NCBI GenBank assembly: GCA_963920575.1
Contig: OY986974.1
Span: forward strand, 2,976,001-3,040,000
Source: Narthecium ossifragum
Lineage: Eukaryota > Streptophyta > Magnoliopsida > Dioscoreales > Nartheciaceae
Length of the DNA stretch: 64,000 nucleotides
Direction of reading: 5' to 3'
This document shows positions 1 through 14,944 of the stretch, piece after piece. A program made the position numbers and the translations under genes. Below the pieces are notes generated by a model. The model searched no databases and had not been told where the DNA came from. It worked only from the letters and a program-made list of their open reading frames with translations. Numbering within the stretch: position 1 is the stretch's first letter; the number at the start of each line of letters is the position of its first letter.

Positions 1-290
1 CGCATGGGAAGACCCAGGAGTGAGTTGGAGAGATGGAGGACTAAAGATCTCGTCTTTCTTTATTTAGGGGGTGGTGTTTGCCTGTTTGGAAGCCTGGGAT
101 CTCCTCTCCACCCGCTTTTTCCTACGGTATAGGGGCGTTTCCAGCCTTTTCCATCTATTTTTCCGTCTCGGTGCCTCTTGGATCGCCTCCTTGGCTCTTG
201 GTTTACGCCTATTGCCCGATCTGGGCTCCTCCGGATCCCCTCCGGCTTGGCCAATGCCCCCCGGTCTCGGCGGCGGCGGAGGAGGAGGAG

Positions 291-3200
291 ATGGGTTGTG
301 TCGCGTCCAAGAAAGCGGTCTCGGTGACGCCGGCATTGGATTCTTCCGGCGTTCTAAGGGACCGACGGGACGCGCCGATCTTGATGTCGTCGTCGCGCAG
401 GTCCCGTGCCAGGGTGGGGTGGTCGGAGAACAAGGAGGAGACGGAGAGGAGCGAGTCGGGGGAGTCTGGGAGGGCGAGCTCAAATGCGACGAGCACCCTG
501 AGCTTTAGATTGCGGAATTTGCATAAGTATATAGAAGGGGACCAGGTTGCAGCTGGGTGGCCTGCGTGGCTTACAACAGTCGCCGGAGAGGCCATTCAGG
601 GGTGGGTGCCGCTTAAAGCTGACTCATATGAGAAATTGGAGAAGGTATGAGAGAAGAACTAATATTCTTGATCTCCTAATCCTTGATAAAAGTTTTATCG
701 CATGATCTAAAAAAAATAAATTCCATGAAGTGCATTTTGTGATTTCATTCTGCCATTCACTTTGGGGGAGCTATCAGATTCCATTCTCAATTGGATTCAT
801 CTCTTGGGTTTCTCTGATATGTGGCAATGATGGGTCTCTGGCTGTTTGGGGATCAATGTGAAGAGTAGATGAATATTTGTCAATGAATATTCAGAACATA
901 TGGTGGTCTAATACATCGATAAACTTGGAACATTGTTGGCCAACTTCTCATTAGATATTGCCAGTGAAAGGGGTGATCACGAATCTCGATATGTAGATCT
1001 CGTGTCGACATAATCTTAAGTGTTGGACTGTTGAACAGCATCCATGGAATCCTGTTGATTGAATTTGGCAATCATAATTGTGATGGCTTAATTTAACCTG
1101 GGGATTTGCACAGCAGTCCCTGGGCATCAGGCTATGCATCTTAACTAAGTTGGTCCTGTAATGTTGATCTCAGCTGTGACTGCTGGGACTTAATCAACTG
1201 ATGCTCTTCTCGTCAGGGAAAGTCCCATCTATGGAGCATGAAGCGTGTAATTAGTTTCAGAAGATCCATGATCATAGACACATAAGGGTGTGAACAAGAA
1301 AAAATAGTGTTGAGTTGATAGAGTAGTAATCATGTCTATATTATTTGCTTATACATGAATGCAGTTGGCTGTACATGCATATTTTTGTAACTTATGTCTG
1401 GTGCACATGGTATAGTAGCTTCAATATCTTCTTATCTTCTTTAACAGTTTGATCTGGAATCTCTCATTAGGTTTTCGGTCACTAATATGCTGATTCTAAG
1501 CAATTGATTATTTCCAACTGATATATTTCCCTTACTAAAGTTAGTTTTAGCACTAGTATCTATTCGTTGTAGTTTCTCCATAAGGAGTTCATTCCGATGA
1601 AGGTACTTGTATAAGTGGTTCATTCTCTAGCATGAAGCACATGCTTCACGTTATAATATCACTGAACTTCCAACATCCTGTATTAACTTGGTTTCGGATT
1701 TTCGAGTGAATGCTTAATCTGAAAGTTAGGCTCATATGTCAAATGAGCCTTGTATTATGCTAGATTTAGGAGAAAATGATAAGATATGGAAGTCGATCAT
1801 GAACTAATTAACTTTTTGGGTACAATGTGATATTGTACTAGTATATGATATGCTGTGTGCGGAAAAGAGCAAACAGATAAGTGAATACATACCACTATCT
1901 GGGCTTATGTGTATGAGTCACTTAAAACTCACACTGAAAAATGCCCGTTCTATAGAAGAGGCATTGCTCTTTATGAAAAATAAAGACATTGAGTACAGGT
2001 GATCTCTAGAATGCTCAGATGCCTTTTATTCTGATACCTAGTTCTTAATCGTGACCATTGTTGCTTCATGGTTTGACTTAGTACACCGCTTTGGTGTTCT
2101 TGATCTTCATGCCTCATTCAAATATAATCAGATCTTTATTTGTACTTTGTTGCATGGTTATTATCTGACATTATCTTATTTTCTGTCATTTCTTCTGAAG
2201 ATTGGACAAGGAACTTATAGCAGTGTGTTTAGGGCTCGTGATCTTGACACCGGAAAGATTGTGGCTCTGAAGAAGGTTCGGTTTGACAATCTTGAGCCAG
2301 AAAGTGTGAGGTTTATGGCACGAGAGATACAGATACTCCGCAGGCTTGACCACCCCAATGTTGTGAAACTGGAGGGACTGATTGCTTCACGGTTGTCATG
2401 TAGTTTATATCTTGTATTTGAATACATGGAGCATGATCTTGCTGGACTGTCGTCTTCTCCTGACATCAAATTCACTGAATCACAGGTTTGTCTATATCCT
2501 AAGTAAGTATGTGGAGTCAAGTTGTTTCATAAGCACTGGTTTCCTATTGCTAAAAGGTTCTAACATTGGTCTACTAGGATGTTCTCACTGATTTATTTCT
2601 TTCATTTTGAACTTTTCTAGGTCAAATGCTACATGCACCAATTGCTCTCTGGGCTTGAACATTGCCATTCTCGCGGCATCATGCATCGTGATATCAAAGG
2701 TGCTAATCTTCTAGTCAACAATGAGGGGATCCTGAAAATGGCTGACTTCGGTCTAGCAAACTACTCCAATCCTGGGCACAGGCAACCACTTACTAGCCGT
2801 GTTGTCACTTTATGGTATCGTCCACCTGAGCTTCTGCTGGGTTCAACAGACTATGATCCAACTGTGGATTTGTGGAGCGTTGGTTGTGTGTTTGCTGAAA
2901 TGTTTCTTGGAAAGCCTATATTACAGGGAAGAACAGAGGTAATCAGCTTGATAATCCTGCAGAACTCCTAATTTTGTCCTGTATATCATCCTTTCTTTTC
3001 TCGTAATATTTCTCCCCTTAAGAATAAGAAGGAAAGGTAATCTAGTTTTGACTCTTTGAACACAACGACAAACTATACCAGAGAAGAGATACTTTTATTC
3101 CTGTTCATTTTTTGGGGGATAGGAGATAAAAGTTCTTCCTCATTGATCTCAGCTTGGATCAAGCTTGTGGAAGGAAACAAGATAAAAACCCGACTTCGGA

Positions 3201-6018
3201 ATGACCAGTTTAAATTTGTACACAGCCTCTGGAAACCAAGCTAAAGCACATGATAACACACAATTGTTGAGCTTGAGAAATCAATAGCAGAATGCTGAAT
3301 GAAATGGATGATAAAAATGGGTTGAAGGAGAGAAATTAGTTTAGAAGCGAAGACTTCTCTCAAATCTAATTGCTTCTAGATCCATATCTCTTTAAGCCAT
3401 CTAACAAAAAGAAAGAGCAGGTCTAAACAAGTTGCTACTGAGCACATACTAAGTATAAGGAGAAGACTGAGGCGAAATCTAGAGTTTGGTTTTAATCTGA
3501 TTCATTAGAGGCAACCATATATCACCTATGTACAACTTGAGCATATTCAAGTGCCACAAATATCACATTTGAAGGCCTGACTTTCTTGAGTTTCTCAAAA
3601 GGAAAAATATACCAACAATTTTTTTGGACATTTTTGTTCCAATAGAACTTGGAAAGAGAGGTAAAATTTTTGGATAATGGAGAGAAATATCTATAGAAAC
3701 AGAATCTTTTATGCAAATTTAACACTAGAAAATGTTTATGTTGTCCTTTTCTAGCAATGATGTGGCAATATGCATAATTTTTTCACAACTTGGACACAAG
3801 AATACCATCAGAAGCAATTTCTTTCATGGCATTCTGAGAAAATGTATAATCTTGAAACTTCACTTCACTTATTTTCTAATTATTGCCCGTTCTACCCTCT
3901 TGAAGAGTTTTATCAATCTATTTTCAGGTAGAACAACTACATAGAATTTTTAAGCTTTGCGGCTCCCCATCAGATGAGTACTGGAAGAAGTCAAAGTTGC
4001 CTCATGCGACGATTTTCAAACCTCATCGTCCTTATGAGAGTTGCCTCAGGGAGGCATTTAAAAATATACCAACTAGTGCTGTGAATTTGTTGGAAACTTT
4101 GTTATCTGTTGAGCCTCATATGCGTGGCACTGCAACGACTGCTCTTGCTTCTGAGGTAGTTATAGCATTGAACTTTTTTATTTCCATGTCCCTTATTAGT
4201 AAGTGAGCCTTCACAAAATCCTGGAACTAATTTTGTAGTATTTAGTTTTTTTCTGTATGATAATTTGCATGGGAACTTTGTAATTCATCCTGCAGTTTTG
4301 ATGTATCTATTTACAATCTTGCTATTTTCGATTCCAGTATTTCAGAACAAAACCCCATGCTTCTGATCCATCAAGCTTGCCAAAATATTCACCTAACAAG
4401 GAGATTGATGCAAAAAGTCGTGATGAAGCACGCAGGTAATTTAAGGATTTTCATTCTTTGCAAAGTCTAATTAAGAGATCCATTCTCGAGAAACTACTAG
4501 GGGGAATTCGGACTGAGTGTCATTCATATTATTCTTCAGGGGCAGCAGCTTCAAGAATCCCATTCTAGTTGAACAATCCTGAAAGTTTGGAGCTGAGAAT
4601 GTTTAATTCTTAAAATAGATAACAACTATCCGGCAAATATTTATCTAAGAGCCTAAAGGCTTACCCTTTCGCTGTCTCTTTAGAAGAAAGCAATATATTA
4701 GATCCTAAATAAAATCACCAGAATCTGGGTGTTACTACATTTACCGAGAAACAAATCGCTTAGTGTTTTAAAAGCGCTCATTAAGGGCTTAACTAGGTTG
4801 ATTCGGCTCAGGCTCTTTCAATTGTCAATGGCAGAAGCTAATCTAGAATGTCCTCATCTTTAAGATTCATCTAGGCTATAACCTAATCTTGCTAGCAACT
4901 TATTCTTGGTGTATTTATTTTTCAATTGCTATGCAATTTGCAGGAAGAGGGCTGCTGCTAGAGGACGTGTCACAGAAGCTACAAAAATAACATCAAAACC
5001 TTCCCGAGTTTCACGAGAATCAAGTGTGCTAAGTAAATTAGCTGTTCAATCTGAGGTACTTCTATTTTTCTTTTGGACCTGACCTTAGTTGTCTTTGCCG
5101 CATGTGGAGCTATAAGATTATTCAGCTATCAAGATGGTTGAATGCAAGGATGATTAACTCTTGTGATAGATAGTTGATCTCTATATGATGTAAAATTTTG
5201 GTTTGTTTCAGGAATCACAAATCAGTAATCCTGTAGTTGAGAAAAGTGGCACAAATCGAGACATTCCTAGAGCGAATGGTGATACCAGGCTGTTTGTTGA
5301 TCTTCAGCCAATGCCAGAAATTAAGCCCCCAGAGGAGGGTAGGCATGTAAAGCACATCTCGCAAGGGGACATTCCTTTTTCGGGACCGCTAGACATTGCT
5401 GCCTCTAGTGGCTTTGCGTGGGTGAAAAAACAGAAAGAAGACCATCCAAATGTTAGAACTCTCAATAGAGCCATCTCAAGAGGCCATGTTTCTGCTACAT
5501 TTGAACGATCATCTGCTCTCCAAGCAAACAATAATTTTGACCTGAAGAAACGAGGAAATGGAGATGTTATGCATGAGGATCATGCTAATTCTAAGAACCA
5601 CAAGTTACATGAGCTTCCCAAGTATCCAGTGCTAAAAAAGTGGACACAGTTAGAACATCCTGATTCATTTGATGCCTCTGATTTGTATCATACTCAAGAA
5701 CTATCAGAAGCACTTTATGGAAAAGATTCAATGTCAACTAAGGGTGGCATTTTGGTAGGTGATGATTTGAGTTTTCTTCTTTTTTTTCTTTTTCCCTCAG
5801 AGAAGCTTTTTTGTCTTCTGATCTCTCAATTTAGCTGGTGATTTGACCATAGAATAATTCTTCAGGATTATGAAGATCAAGGAGAAAGGGTTGAATTCTC
5901 TGGGCCACTATTGTCTCAATCGCATAAGGTCGATGAATTTCTAGAGAAGCATGAACGCCATATTCGCCAAGCAGTTCGTAGATCATGGTTCAACAGAGGT
6001 AATAAGAGCAGTATTTGA
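291..6018 (+). CDS. CDK-like Ser/Thr protein kinase (plant At1g54610/IBS1-type)
   Basis: Eight exons, all joined in phase at GT-AG sites: 291-644, 2201-2485, 2621-2938, 3928-4155, 4338-4435, 4944-5055, 5212-5754, 5866-6018, giving about 696 aa. The start is the ATG opening MGCVASK, a typical N-myristoylation (Gly2) and palmitoylation (Cys3) motif, so membrane anchoring is likely. The kinase domain runs from about residue 113 to 400: glycine loop GQGTYSSVF (120-128), ATP lysine in VALKK (Lys142), HRDIKGANLL with catalytic Asp237, DFG at Asp255, and a CDK-like activation segment ending TLWYRPPELLLG. An EIQILRRLDHPN helix replaces the PSTAIRE helix. About 110 N-terminal and 300 C-terminal residues are low-complexity and basic. 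The family is plant-specific and CDC2-related; its substrates are mostly unknown. The very 3' end is uncertain, because a GT at 5999 could splice to a short exon ending at 6918. Gene structure is certain; function is inferred from family. Confidence 0.93.
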
Positions 6019-7676
6019 GATTTCACAAAGTAGCATCTCTTAGATGTACTCTTTGATATAGCATCCTGACAAAATGTTACTTGAACAATAAGCAATGCCT
6101 TATTTCGACTTACTTCTAAAACGTTGCTATTGTCTTATGTAAAGATAGTGGATATCATCATAAAAGAAAATATCTTCGTAGTTCTTACACAGGCATCCAA
6201 ATTTTTTTGTGTGATTTTCCCTTCCCACAGCATGAATCCCAAGTGCATCTTTTAGTTTGTTGCACGTACTGACATCTTCACTTTCCAACTTCTGAGTACA
6301 AAAAGAACTGTTATTAGCATTAACTTGACGGCAATCCATTTTCAAGAAACCCACCCTGTATCAACACGTGGTGTCTGAAAGTTTAATATTAACATCATAG
6401 TCCAGAGTCATTTAGTACCATGGTATTCTGGTACTGTTGAAAGAAGTCAGGACTCATCATCTACAATAGTCTAAGGTTAGTCAAGCTCAACTTGAGGTTA
6501 AAGTACCTGACCTATAGGTAGACCCTCTATAGAGACTGGCCTTTCAGGTTTCATGCGAAGGCTTTTTACTTAAAAGTTGCCTTGCAGGGAGTATCATTTG
6601 CTCTTCTTTCACAAAAACAATTATTCGTAAAGTCATTTAGTACCATGTTATCCTAGTTTTGTTTAACAAAGGTCATCATACAAACAGTCACTCGTAAAGT
6701 TTCTTTCCTCTTGAGCCTTCCTCATGCTCCTGATGGTTTTTTTAGTGGGTAAACACACGTTCATTGGACTTGTAGTCTTTTTTATCTATGCCATTTGATC
6801 GATGGTCGATGAGTTTTATTCCTTGACATACATGCGTTTGATCCATATTTGAGGAGCAAAAGGTGATTTATGATGATCTGTTACATTTACAGTGAAAGGA
6901 GTAAAACAAGGCAGATAATACCATACGCACTCCTTGAGCTTCTAAGAACATACAGCATGGGCCACGGCACCTACATTCCACAGAACAGAACCATTAAGGT
7001 CGCTACGAGCTGAGAGGCATCATATAGAAGAGCTTCTGCCAGTAGCACTATCAGCACTGTTGTGAAGCTGCGAATTCATATCAGACAACTGGGGTGTTAC
7101 AACTCTCTTTCTCATACGTCCATCTGGATTAGGGTGCAAACCTGGTTTACTCTTCAGTCATTTCATTTGCGGCTAACCTGGATATCAAGAGGAAGAATGT
7201 TGTGTAAAGGTAGCAACTCATTCCTTGGAAAATGCTGAGATGTTTTGGTGTTTTAGAAACGCCCGAACGTGTTCTGTAAAATAGTGCATATATAGTGGAA
7301 ATGCAAGTTTTCAAGCATTGGCCTAATATAATTAGATCTATCTTTCCATTCTCTCCATGATGGTCAACCTGTTTTTTTTTTTTTCCGTTCTCAAAGTTAT
7401 TGAGAAAATCAACCTACAAGTGTATAAGTGGATGCAAAATCGTCGCAATGAGGTTAGATCAATCACTAGTCCGAAGGCTGAGAATCCTGCAAACAAAGAA
7501 AGTAAGAAAACGGTTACACCCGAATCAAGAGAAATAAGCGAAATAAGAGCCCTCTTTGTGAAACCATCCGTGACATCATTCAAGCTCCTAGGAATGTGAT
7601 ATGGCATTGTATAGTTGAGTGAATCCAACTTACACTGAAAAGGCATCAGTTTTTCTTATCTCATCTTATATATTGG

Positions 7677-8021
7677 GGATTTTTACGTATGTGCCACTCA
7701 AATGTATCATATTTACATCTCTCTACGATCTTGAAAATTACATGATTACTTTTTATAGAATATTCTCTGATGAGTGGAGAGAAATTACCTAAAATACCCT
7801 TTCCTCCGCCAACGGCCAACTACCCCGTGAACTTAGGATTTAATAACAAAGGACAAGTTGGTAATTTTCCTAGGTCCTGTTATATTTTACCATGGATAGG
7901 TTAGCGTACCTAACGGAGATAGCCTTTTTTTTTTTTCCCCAGCGCGGGATATGCAATTTTCAAGATTGTAGAGAGAAATATGTAAATATGATATATTTGA
8001 ATGGCATATATGTAAAATTCC
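7677..8021. mobile_element. MITE-like foldback element
   Basis: About 345 bp bounded by imperfect terminal inverted repeats of roughly 70 bp. The left arm (7677-7745) reads GGATTTTTACGTATGTGCC; the right arm (about 7948-8021) reads back as GGAATTTTACATATATGCC. The arms share further blocks such as CATATTTACAT and ATCTTGAAAATT. The interior is non-coding and includes a T-run at 7926-7937. I could not define a target-site duplication. No transposase is present, so it would be non-autonomous; superfamily not determined. Confidence 0.7.
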
Positions 8022-8636
8022 TACAACTACAATTGTTGGTGGGGTAATTTTACATGCACCACGCATTTGATAAGTGCACCGCACCTAACTTAATCGGTGA
8101 TTAACCACCCAACAAAAAAAATAGGTGTGATGTATTATCACTTTCTGTGGTGCATATAACATGATCCTTGTTGGTGAGAATTGACACCGCTATGACCACG
8201 ACAAAGAAGATCTCATAATCACCATTACCATGCTATTTGCTCATTTATGGAGGACTAATTTTAGACTTAAAAATGCTTAGAAAAAAATTCTACTAATCAA
8301 AACCCTCTAAGATGTAAAAGCATGTCTTTCAAACTTCCAGTGAGATCCCCTGATGGAACTACAATGCCCAAAAAAAGTTTTGGCTGCAACTTTCAACATG
8401 TTCCACACAAAGTACATTTAGCATGCTATTCCATTTAATCCCATTAAGGTCATTCTTATGTTGTCAACAAGATTTTCAAGTTGCTTAGCCAGCATGGACA
8501 ATTTGAGGGCGCTACTGGTCTTTTTTGCATATACTTATTGCTACTCATAGGAATGCCTTTTGATAGCTCTGAGCTCTCAGGTTAAAAGCCTACAACAAAT
8601 AGTAACTACATTACTCAGTATTCAAACATAATCTAT

Positions 8637-8700
8637 GCTCCAATACCATGTAACTAATCATTCGACCCAAAAGCTTAAGTTGATAGTAAGAGTTTATAAC
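8637..8700. repeat. Degenerate Copia-type PBS/LTR junction remnant
   Basis: The plus strand reads GCTCCAATACCATG and continues with a CCCAAAAGCTTAAGTTGATAG tract. GCTCTGATACCA is the reverse complement of the common initiator-Met tRNA primer-binding site TGGTATCAGAGC, and the downstream words recur in three other places in this window (15293, 21007 and 21314). I read it as a scar of a minus-oriented LTR retrotransposon. No coding part remains. Confidence 0.4.
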
Positions 8701-9132
8701 TCGGTCTAACATTGACAATAAAAATTTCGCCCTTTAACCATATCACGACCTTTGTCACACCAAAAGATGTTGCAAACCATAAGATGAAACTATATTTTCC
8801 TTATGTCCTTCTAGGTTTCCGATATTTTCACCTTGTATAAAGATGGAATACTTTCAATCACGATGACTTCCTGAACTGACTAAGGACGAAGACTGAGATG
8901 CTTCGTTATTTGAGATTTTAGCCTAACTGCTAGCCAAGTAGCCAACCTTATTCTCAAAGCCTAATGAGACCCGCCTTAAGTCCAATGCAACAGATATATT
9001 GAGTGTACAAATACTGCAATTGAGTTGAAATAGGATACAAGTCCTTGGAGAGATGAGAGAGACAGAGAGAGATGCTTCAGCCTCAATAGCCTAGACTGGC
9101 TTTGAAAGTTAGAGCACGGTTAGCTCTCAGTA

Positions 9133-11872
<2,740 letters not shown>

Positions 11873-13234
11873 GATGAATTAAATCATACAAGGCACGATC
11901 ATGAACAAGGGAAGTAATTAATCCTCAAGCAGCACAATTCCTGCTAATTGGGAGGCCAGGCTGCTGTGAACCCCAAGAAGAGAGACAAGAACATCAGATC
12001 AGCTAGAGATTGCAAAGTTTCATATGTGTAACTCCAACAATAAAAGAGCTATTAAATGCTGCTGATTAGCATATAAGCAATTCAACTGCTATTCGAGCAA
12101 TTCAACGATTACTTAGGGTGGATGAAAAGCAACACATTTTAACTCGCAGGTTGGCAGCAGAAGAAGAACAGCAATAATGTACATTCTATTTTAACCCGAA
12201 GAAACTATATATCACCATGATGCCACACAATACGCTAGCATATTTTCTGACAGAGAAAAATTATTCATCGATATCACCTAAAGAAACTGATTGAGAAGGC
12301 AAAGCTACATCAAAAATTAAAGTTTACCGCGATCATTAGTGGGAATAATCAGGACGGACAGCTTCCATCCATGAGAGGAAATCAGAGAAATAATTGGCGA
12401 TGAGGCTCTTATCGATCGAGAAAAGCTTATCATCCCTCAACATCACAGGTAGGATATATATTCGAATTAATGCAGGTGGCTTGGCATGGCATGACTCACA
12501 TTTCACCTTCAAAGCCAACCTATTAGCAAGCATAAAAGAACATCAAACATAGGCATCTTGCTCCTCGAGAAACAAGAGCTTGATGACTTGCAAATTTAAG
12601 AATAATATCAATCACAATTTAAGCATTTCTTCCTTAAATTACTCAAAACTCGACACCATAGTTTGTTATTTACTTCATCAAAATGAAGTTGGGTGTTTTA
12701 GAAGAAACAGAGGGATTAAAAACTATTTCAAGCATACTTTATTAAGCATACAAAAAGAAAAAAGGATTGAGTTGGAAAAATAAAACAACACAAAATATGG
12801 GGAATAAAGAGGGGAAATCTAATGACATCAAAATCTCCAACCTAGGAAGACATCCTATGGAAGAGAGATGAATTGCACATCGCCAGAAATTACCCAGAAA
12901 CAATCCACAAGGTTAAGAAAGATGAATTCTTTCCTCATTTAACAAAGTTCCATGTATCATAGGTGGTTGTTTAGAGAAGAATTAAAAAGAAAACATACAT
13001 GGGCAATGCATCAACACAGAATAGGGAAAAAGATATGCATGGAAAGATAAAAAAAGATGCAATTTTTGAGGACTTGCAATGAGATGGGGTGTTGGTGAAA
13101 TGGTTGCAGAGAGGGAAATCCCGGCCGGCGGTCGCAATGGCACGGTGTCGGAGAGGTTTTCCCTCCTGCAACTCCTGCGGCTCGGCCACCTCCTCTCCGG
13201 CAACGACGATAAGCGCCTAAATCCGTCCAAGTGG
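11873..13234 (-). other. Probable 5' UTR/leader intron region of the DUF1336 gene
   Basis: No coding exon is supportable. The stretch separates the DUF1336 start codon from the only good upstream TATA box on that strand (13267-13274), so it probably holds a 5' UTR interrupted by an intron. The GC-rich block 13090-13235, read on the minus strand, would be the first leader exon. Splice sites were not resolved. Confidence 0.35.
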
Positions 13235-13280
13235 ATAACGGAGGGGACGAGGAGCTGGAGGAGCTCTATATATATAGGCG
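13235..13280 (-). promoter_or_regulatory. Likely core promoter (TATA box) of the DUF1336 gene
   Basis: On the minus strand CCTATATATATAGAGC lies at about 13262-13277 (TATATATA 13267-13274), followed about 30 bp downstream by GC-rich leader-like sequence. It is correctly oriented for the DUF1336 gene and is the only convincing TATA element upstream of it. Transcript data are needed to place the start site. Confidence 0.4.
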
Positions 13281-13338
13281 GTTCTATAGGCGGAAAGGTG
13301 GCAGAGGAGTTCCCTCCGTCCACGTAGAGGTCGAGAGG

Positions 13339-13339
<1 letters not shown>

Positions 13340-13400
<61 letters not shown>
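13340..13400. repeat. Compound (CT)n-(TA)n microsatellite
   Basis: CT dinucleotides run from 13340 to 13378 and pass directly into TA dinucleotides to 13400, followed by TTATTTATATATAA. The tract marks the left edge of the pararetrovirus fragment. Confidence 0.95.
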
Positions 13401-13542
13401 TTATTTATATATAATTTTATATTATAGTGAATTAGAAGCTAAAAATCAGATTCAGTTCTTTGCTCCTTGGTTTTACAATCATTATGCTGATGAAAAAGCT
13501 GATGAAATAAACGCCATCATTGATCAAATTGCTGAAGATCAT

Positions 13543-13583
13543 AACTCAGGAGAAATTTCTGAAGAACATGATTCTCCTGCGAG
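13543..13583 (+). repeat. 41-bp inverted repeat, left copy
   Basis: Identical, in reverse complement, to 14272-14312. It begins AACTCAGGAGAAATTTC and ends CTCCTGCGAG. It lies in the viral reading frame in both copies, so it is a duplicated piece of virus rather than a transposon end. Confidence 0.95.
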
Positions 13584-14271
13584 ATCACTCATGCCATCAA
13601 TGTTCCATTCATAAATATTACGACCTGAATAATCTTGTTGTAAGAAAGTATCATTTTCTTCAAATAAAAGATCTACAGGTGAAGGTCTTTTGTAATAGAA
13701 TTTTTCTAAATTACGCGGTCTATGCTCAATTTTATTTACAGTTTGGAACTGTTGTTCAGTTTCAAGAGTTATTAACTCAGAATCAGTATGTTCAATCTGA
13801 TTGTTAGTCACAGTATTAAGAACTTGTAATTTAGTTTGAGTTAATTGTTTACTGAGAGATTCTATTATTTCTTCAGTTAACTCTTTTCCTAATTTAAAAT
13901 TTGAAATGTCAACATTAGGTTTCACAGAAGGTTTTGTATGCAGTTTGACTGCTTTATCTTTGGTCAAATGAAGAGTAGGGATTAGTTCACTAAGTTTAGT
14001 AACAAGTTTATCAATTGTTTGTTCAACACGAGTTAGTTGTTGACCGATAACTTGCGTATAAACATTAGTATAATTATTTTGTTTAAAGATTTTATTCAAC
14101 TCTTTAATTGTTTCATTTATAGTTTCTACAGGTTTAATAAACGCAGTAGCTTCAAGATTAGAGGTAGAAATACCTTCTAATTTGAGCGGTTCAGTAGGAG
14201 GATACAAGGATTTCTTTTGTACTCCTTCAACTGTTTTCCAACTCTTGAAATGTTCTTCAATAACATTTATT

Positions 14272-14312
14272 CTCGCAGGAGAATCATGTTCTTCAGAAAT
14301 TTCTCCTGAGTT
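14272..14312 (-). repeat. 41-bp inverted repeat, right copy
   Basis: Perfect inverted partner of 13543-13583. It abuts a TA-rich tract (TATTTATTTATATATATA) immediately on its outer side, which marks the right edge of the viral fragment. Confidence 0.95.
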
Positions 14313-14347
14313 ATTTATTTATATATATATATATATAATAAAGATTC

Positions 14348-14557
14348 GTGCACATGCACAGACACCTATCGGTAGCCAACTACCGACGCTTTCATCTATC
14401 ATATTCCTATCGGTAGCCCAGTACCGATGGGATAGATGAAGATACCGGTATTTCACTACCGATATCTTCATCGGCTACCGATGAAAGAATCGGAATCGAT
14501 AGTGGGCCCACTACCGATGGAATAGATGAAAGAATCGGTATTTTGTGGCATGTGCAC
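14348..14557. mobile_element. Small foldback element rich in TCGGTAG/CTACCGA palindromes
   Basis: About 210 bp bounded by GTGCACATGCACA on the left and TGTGGCATGTGCAC on the right, an inverted pair with a single-base insertion. Inside are several copies of TCGGTAG and its complement CTACCGA arranged as short palindromes, plus repeated GATAGATGAA words. Such terminal and subterminal repeats are typical of a non-autonomous DNA transposon. No coding content. No clean target duplication was seen. Confidence 0.5.
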
Positions 14558-14584
14558 AAATCAGTACTCATATATATATTATAT

Positions 14585-14740
14585 GTCACCCACCCCTTAA
14601 CTTCCATGTTAACTTCCTTGTTAACCACCCACCCCTCAACCCCCTCCTTCACTAACCCCTACTAACTTCCGTGTTAACTTCCCCCTCATCCTCATTAACC
14701 ACCTCCCCCACTAACTTCCCCCTCCACGTAGGCTCCACAT
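14585..14740. repeat. C/T-rich diverged direct repeats
   Basis: The motif TAACTTCC(A/G)TGTTAAC recurs with variation among CCCACCCC and CCCCCTC blocks, for example around 14598, 14664 and 14692. Low complexity, no coding potential. Confidence 0.6.
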
Positions 14741-14817
14741 AGGACTAAGCCTGTCATGTATGATTCACGTAGGACAACCAAAGGTTATTTTATAACCATG
14801 TTCCTATATAAGGATGA

Positions 14818-14893
14818 ATATATATATATATATACACTTATTTATTTATATATTTATTTACTTATTTATATGAATATATATATATATATATAT
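14818..14893. repeat. TA-rich microsatellite tracts
   Basis: Two alternating TA runs (about 14818-14834 and 14875-14893) separated by ATTTATTTATATATTTATT. Another short run lies at 14569-14583. Confidence 0.85.
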
Positions 14894-14944
14894 AACATTT
14901 CATCTGACAGATCCTATTTCTAGATGGAAAATGATCTGTGTACA

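Larger units (their letters stand above)
6019..9132. other. Intergenic region between convergent kinase and DUF1336 genes
   Basis: No supportable coding exon apart from a possible tiny 3' exon of the kinase at about 6893-6918. It contains the 3' UTRs, a foldback MITE (7677-8021) and, near 8637, a degenerate copy of a Copia-type primer-binding-site/LTR junction. The rest is AT-rich single-copy-looking sequence with no recognisable feature. Confidence 0.6.
13420..14312. pseudogene. Endogenous pararetrovirus (Caulimoviridae) fragment, rearranged into an inverted structure
   Basis: Two pieces of what looks like one viral polyprotein reading frame lie in opposite orientations. Piece A (about 13420-13583) is open on the plus strand. 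Piece B (14312 to about 13584) is open on the minus strand for about 240 codons and includes the motif YEWNIDGM. By recall this kind of sequence belongs to coat/movement-region polyproteins of plant pararetroviruses; no search was run. The two pieces share an identical 41-bp segment present as inverted copies (13543-13583 and 14272-14312), so A ends exactly where B ends and the frame cannot be read through. The fragment sits between TA-rich tracts on both sides, matching the insertion preference described for florendoviruses. No reverse transcriptase, protease or long terminal structure is present. It is a dead fragment; assignment below family level is uncertain. Confidence 0.65.

Noticed and set aside
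7357..7599. 80-codon plus-strand frame downstream of the kinase as an extra kinase exon
   Set aside because: It does not follow from any kinase splice donor in phase, resembles no kinase tail, and begins in a T-rich run.
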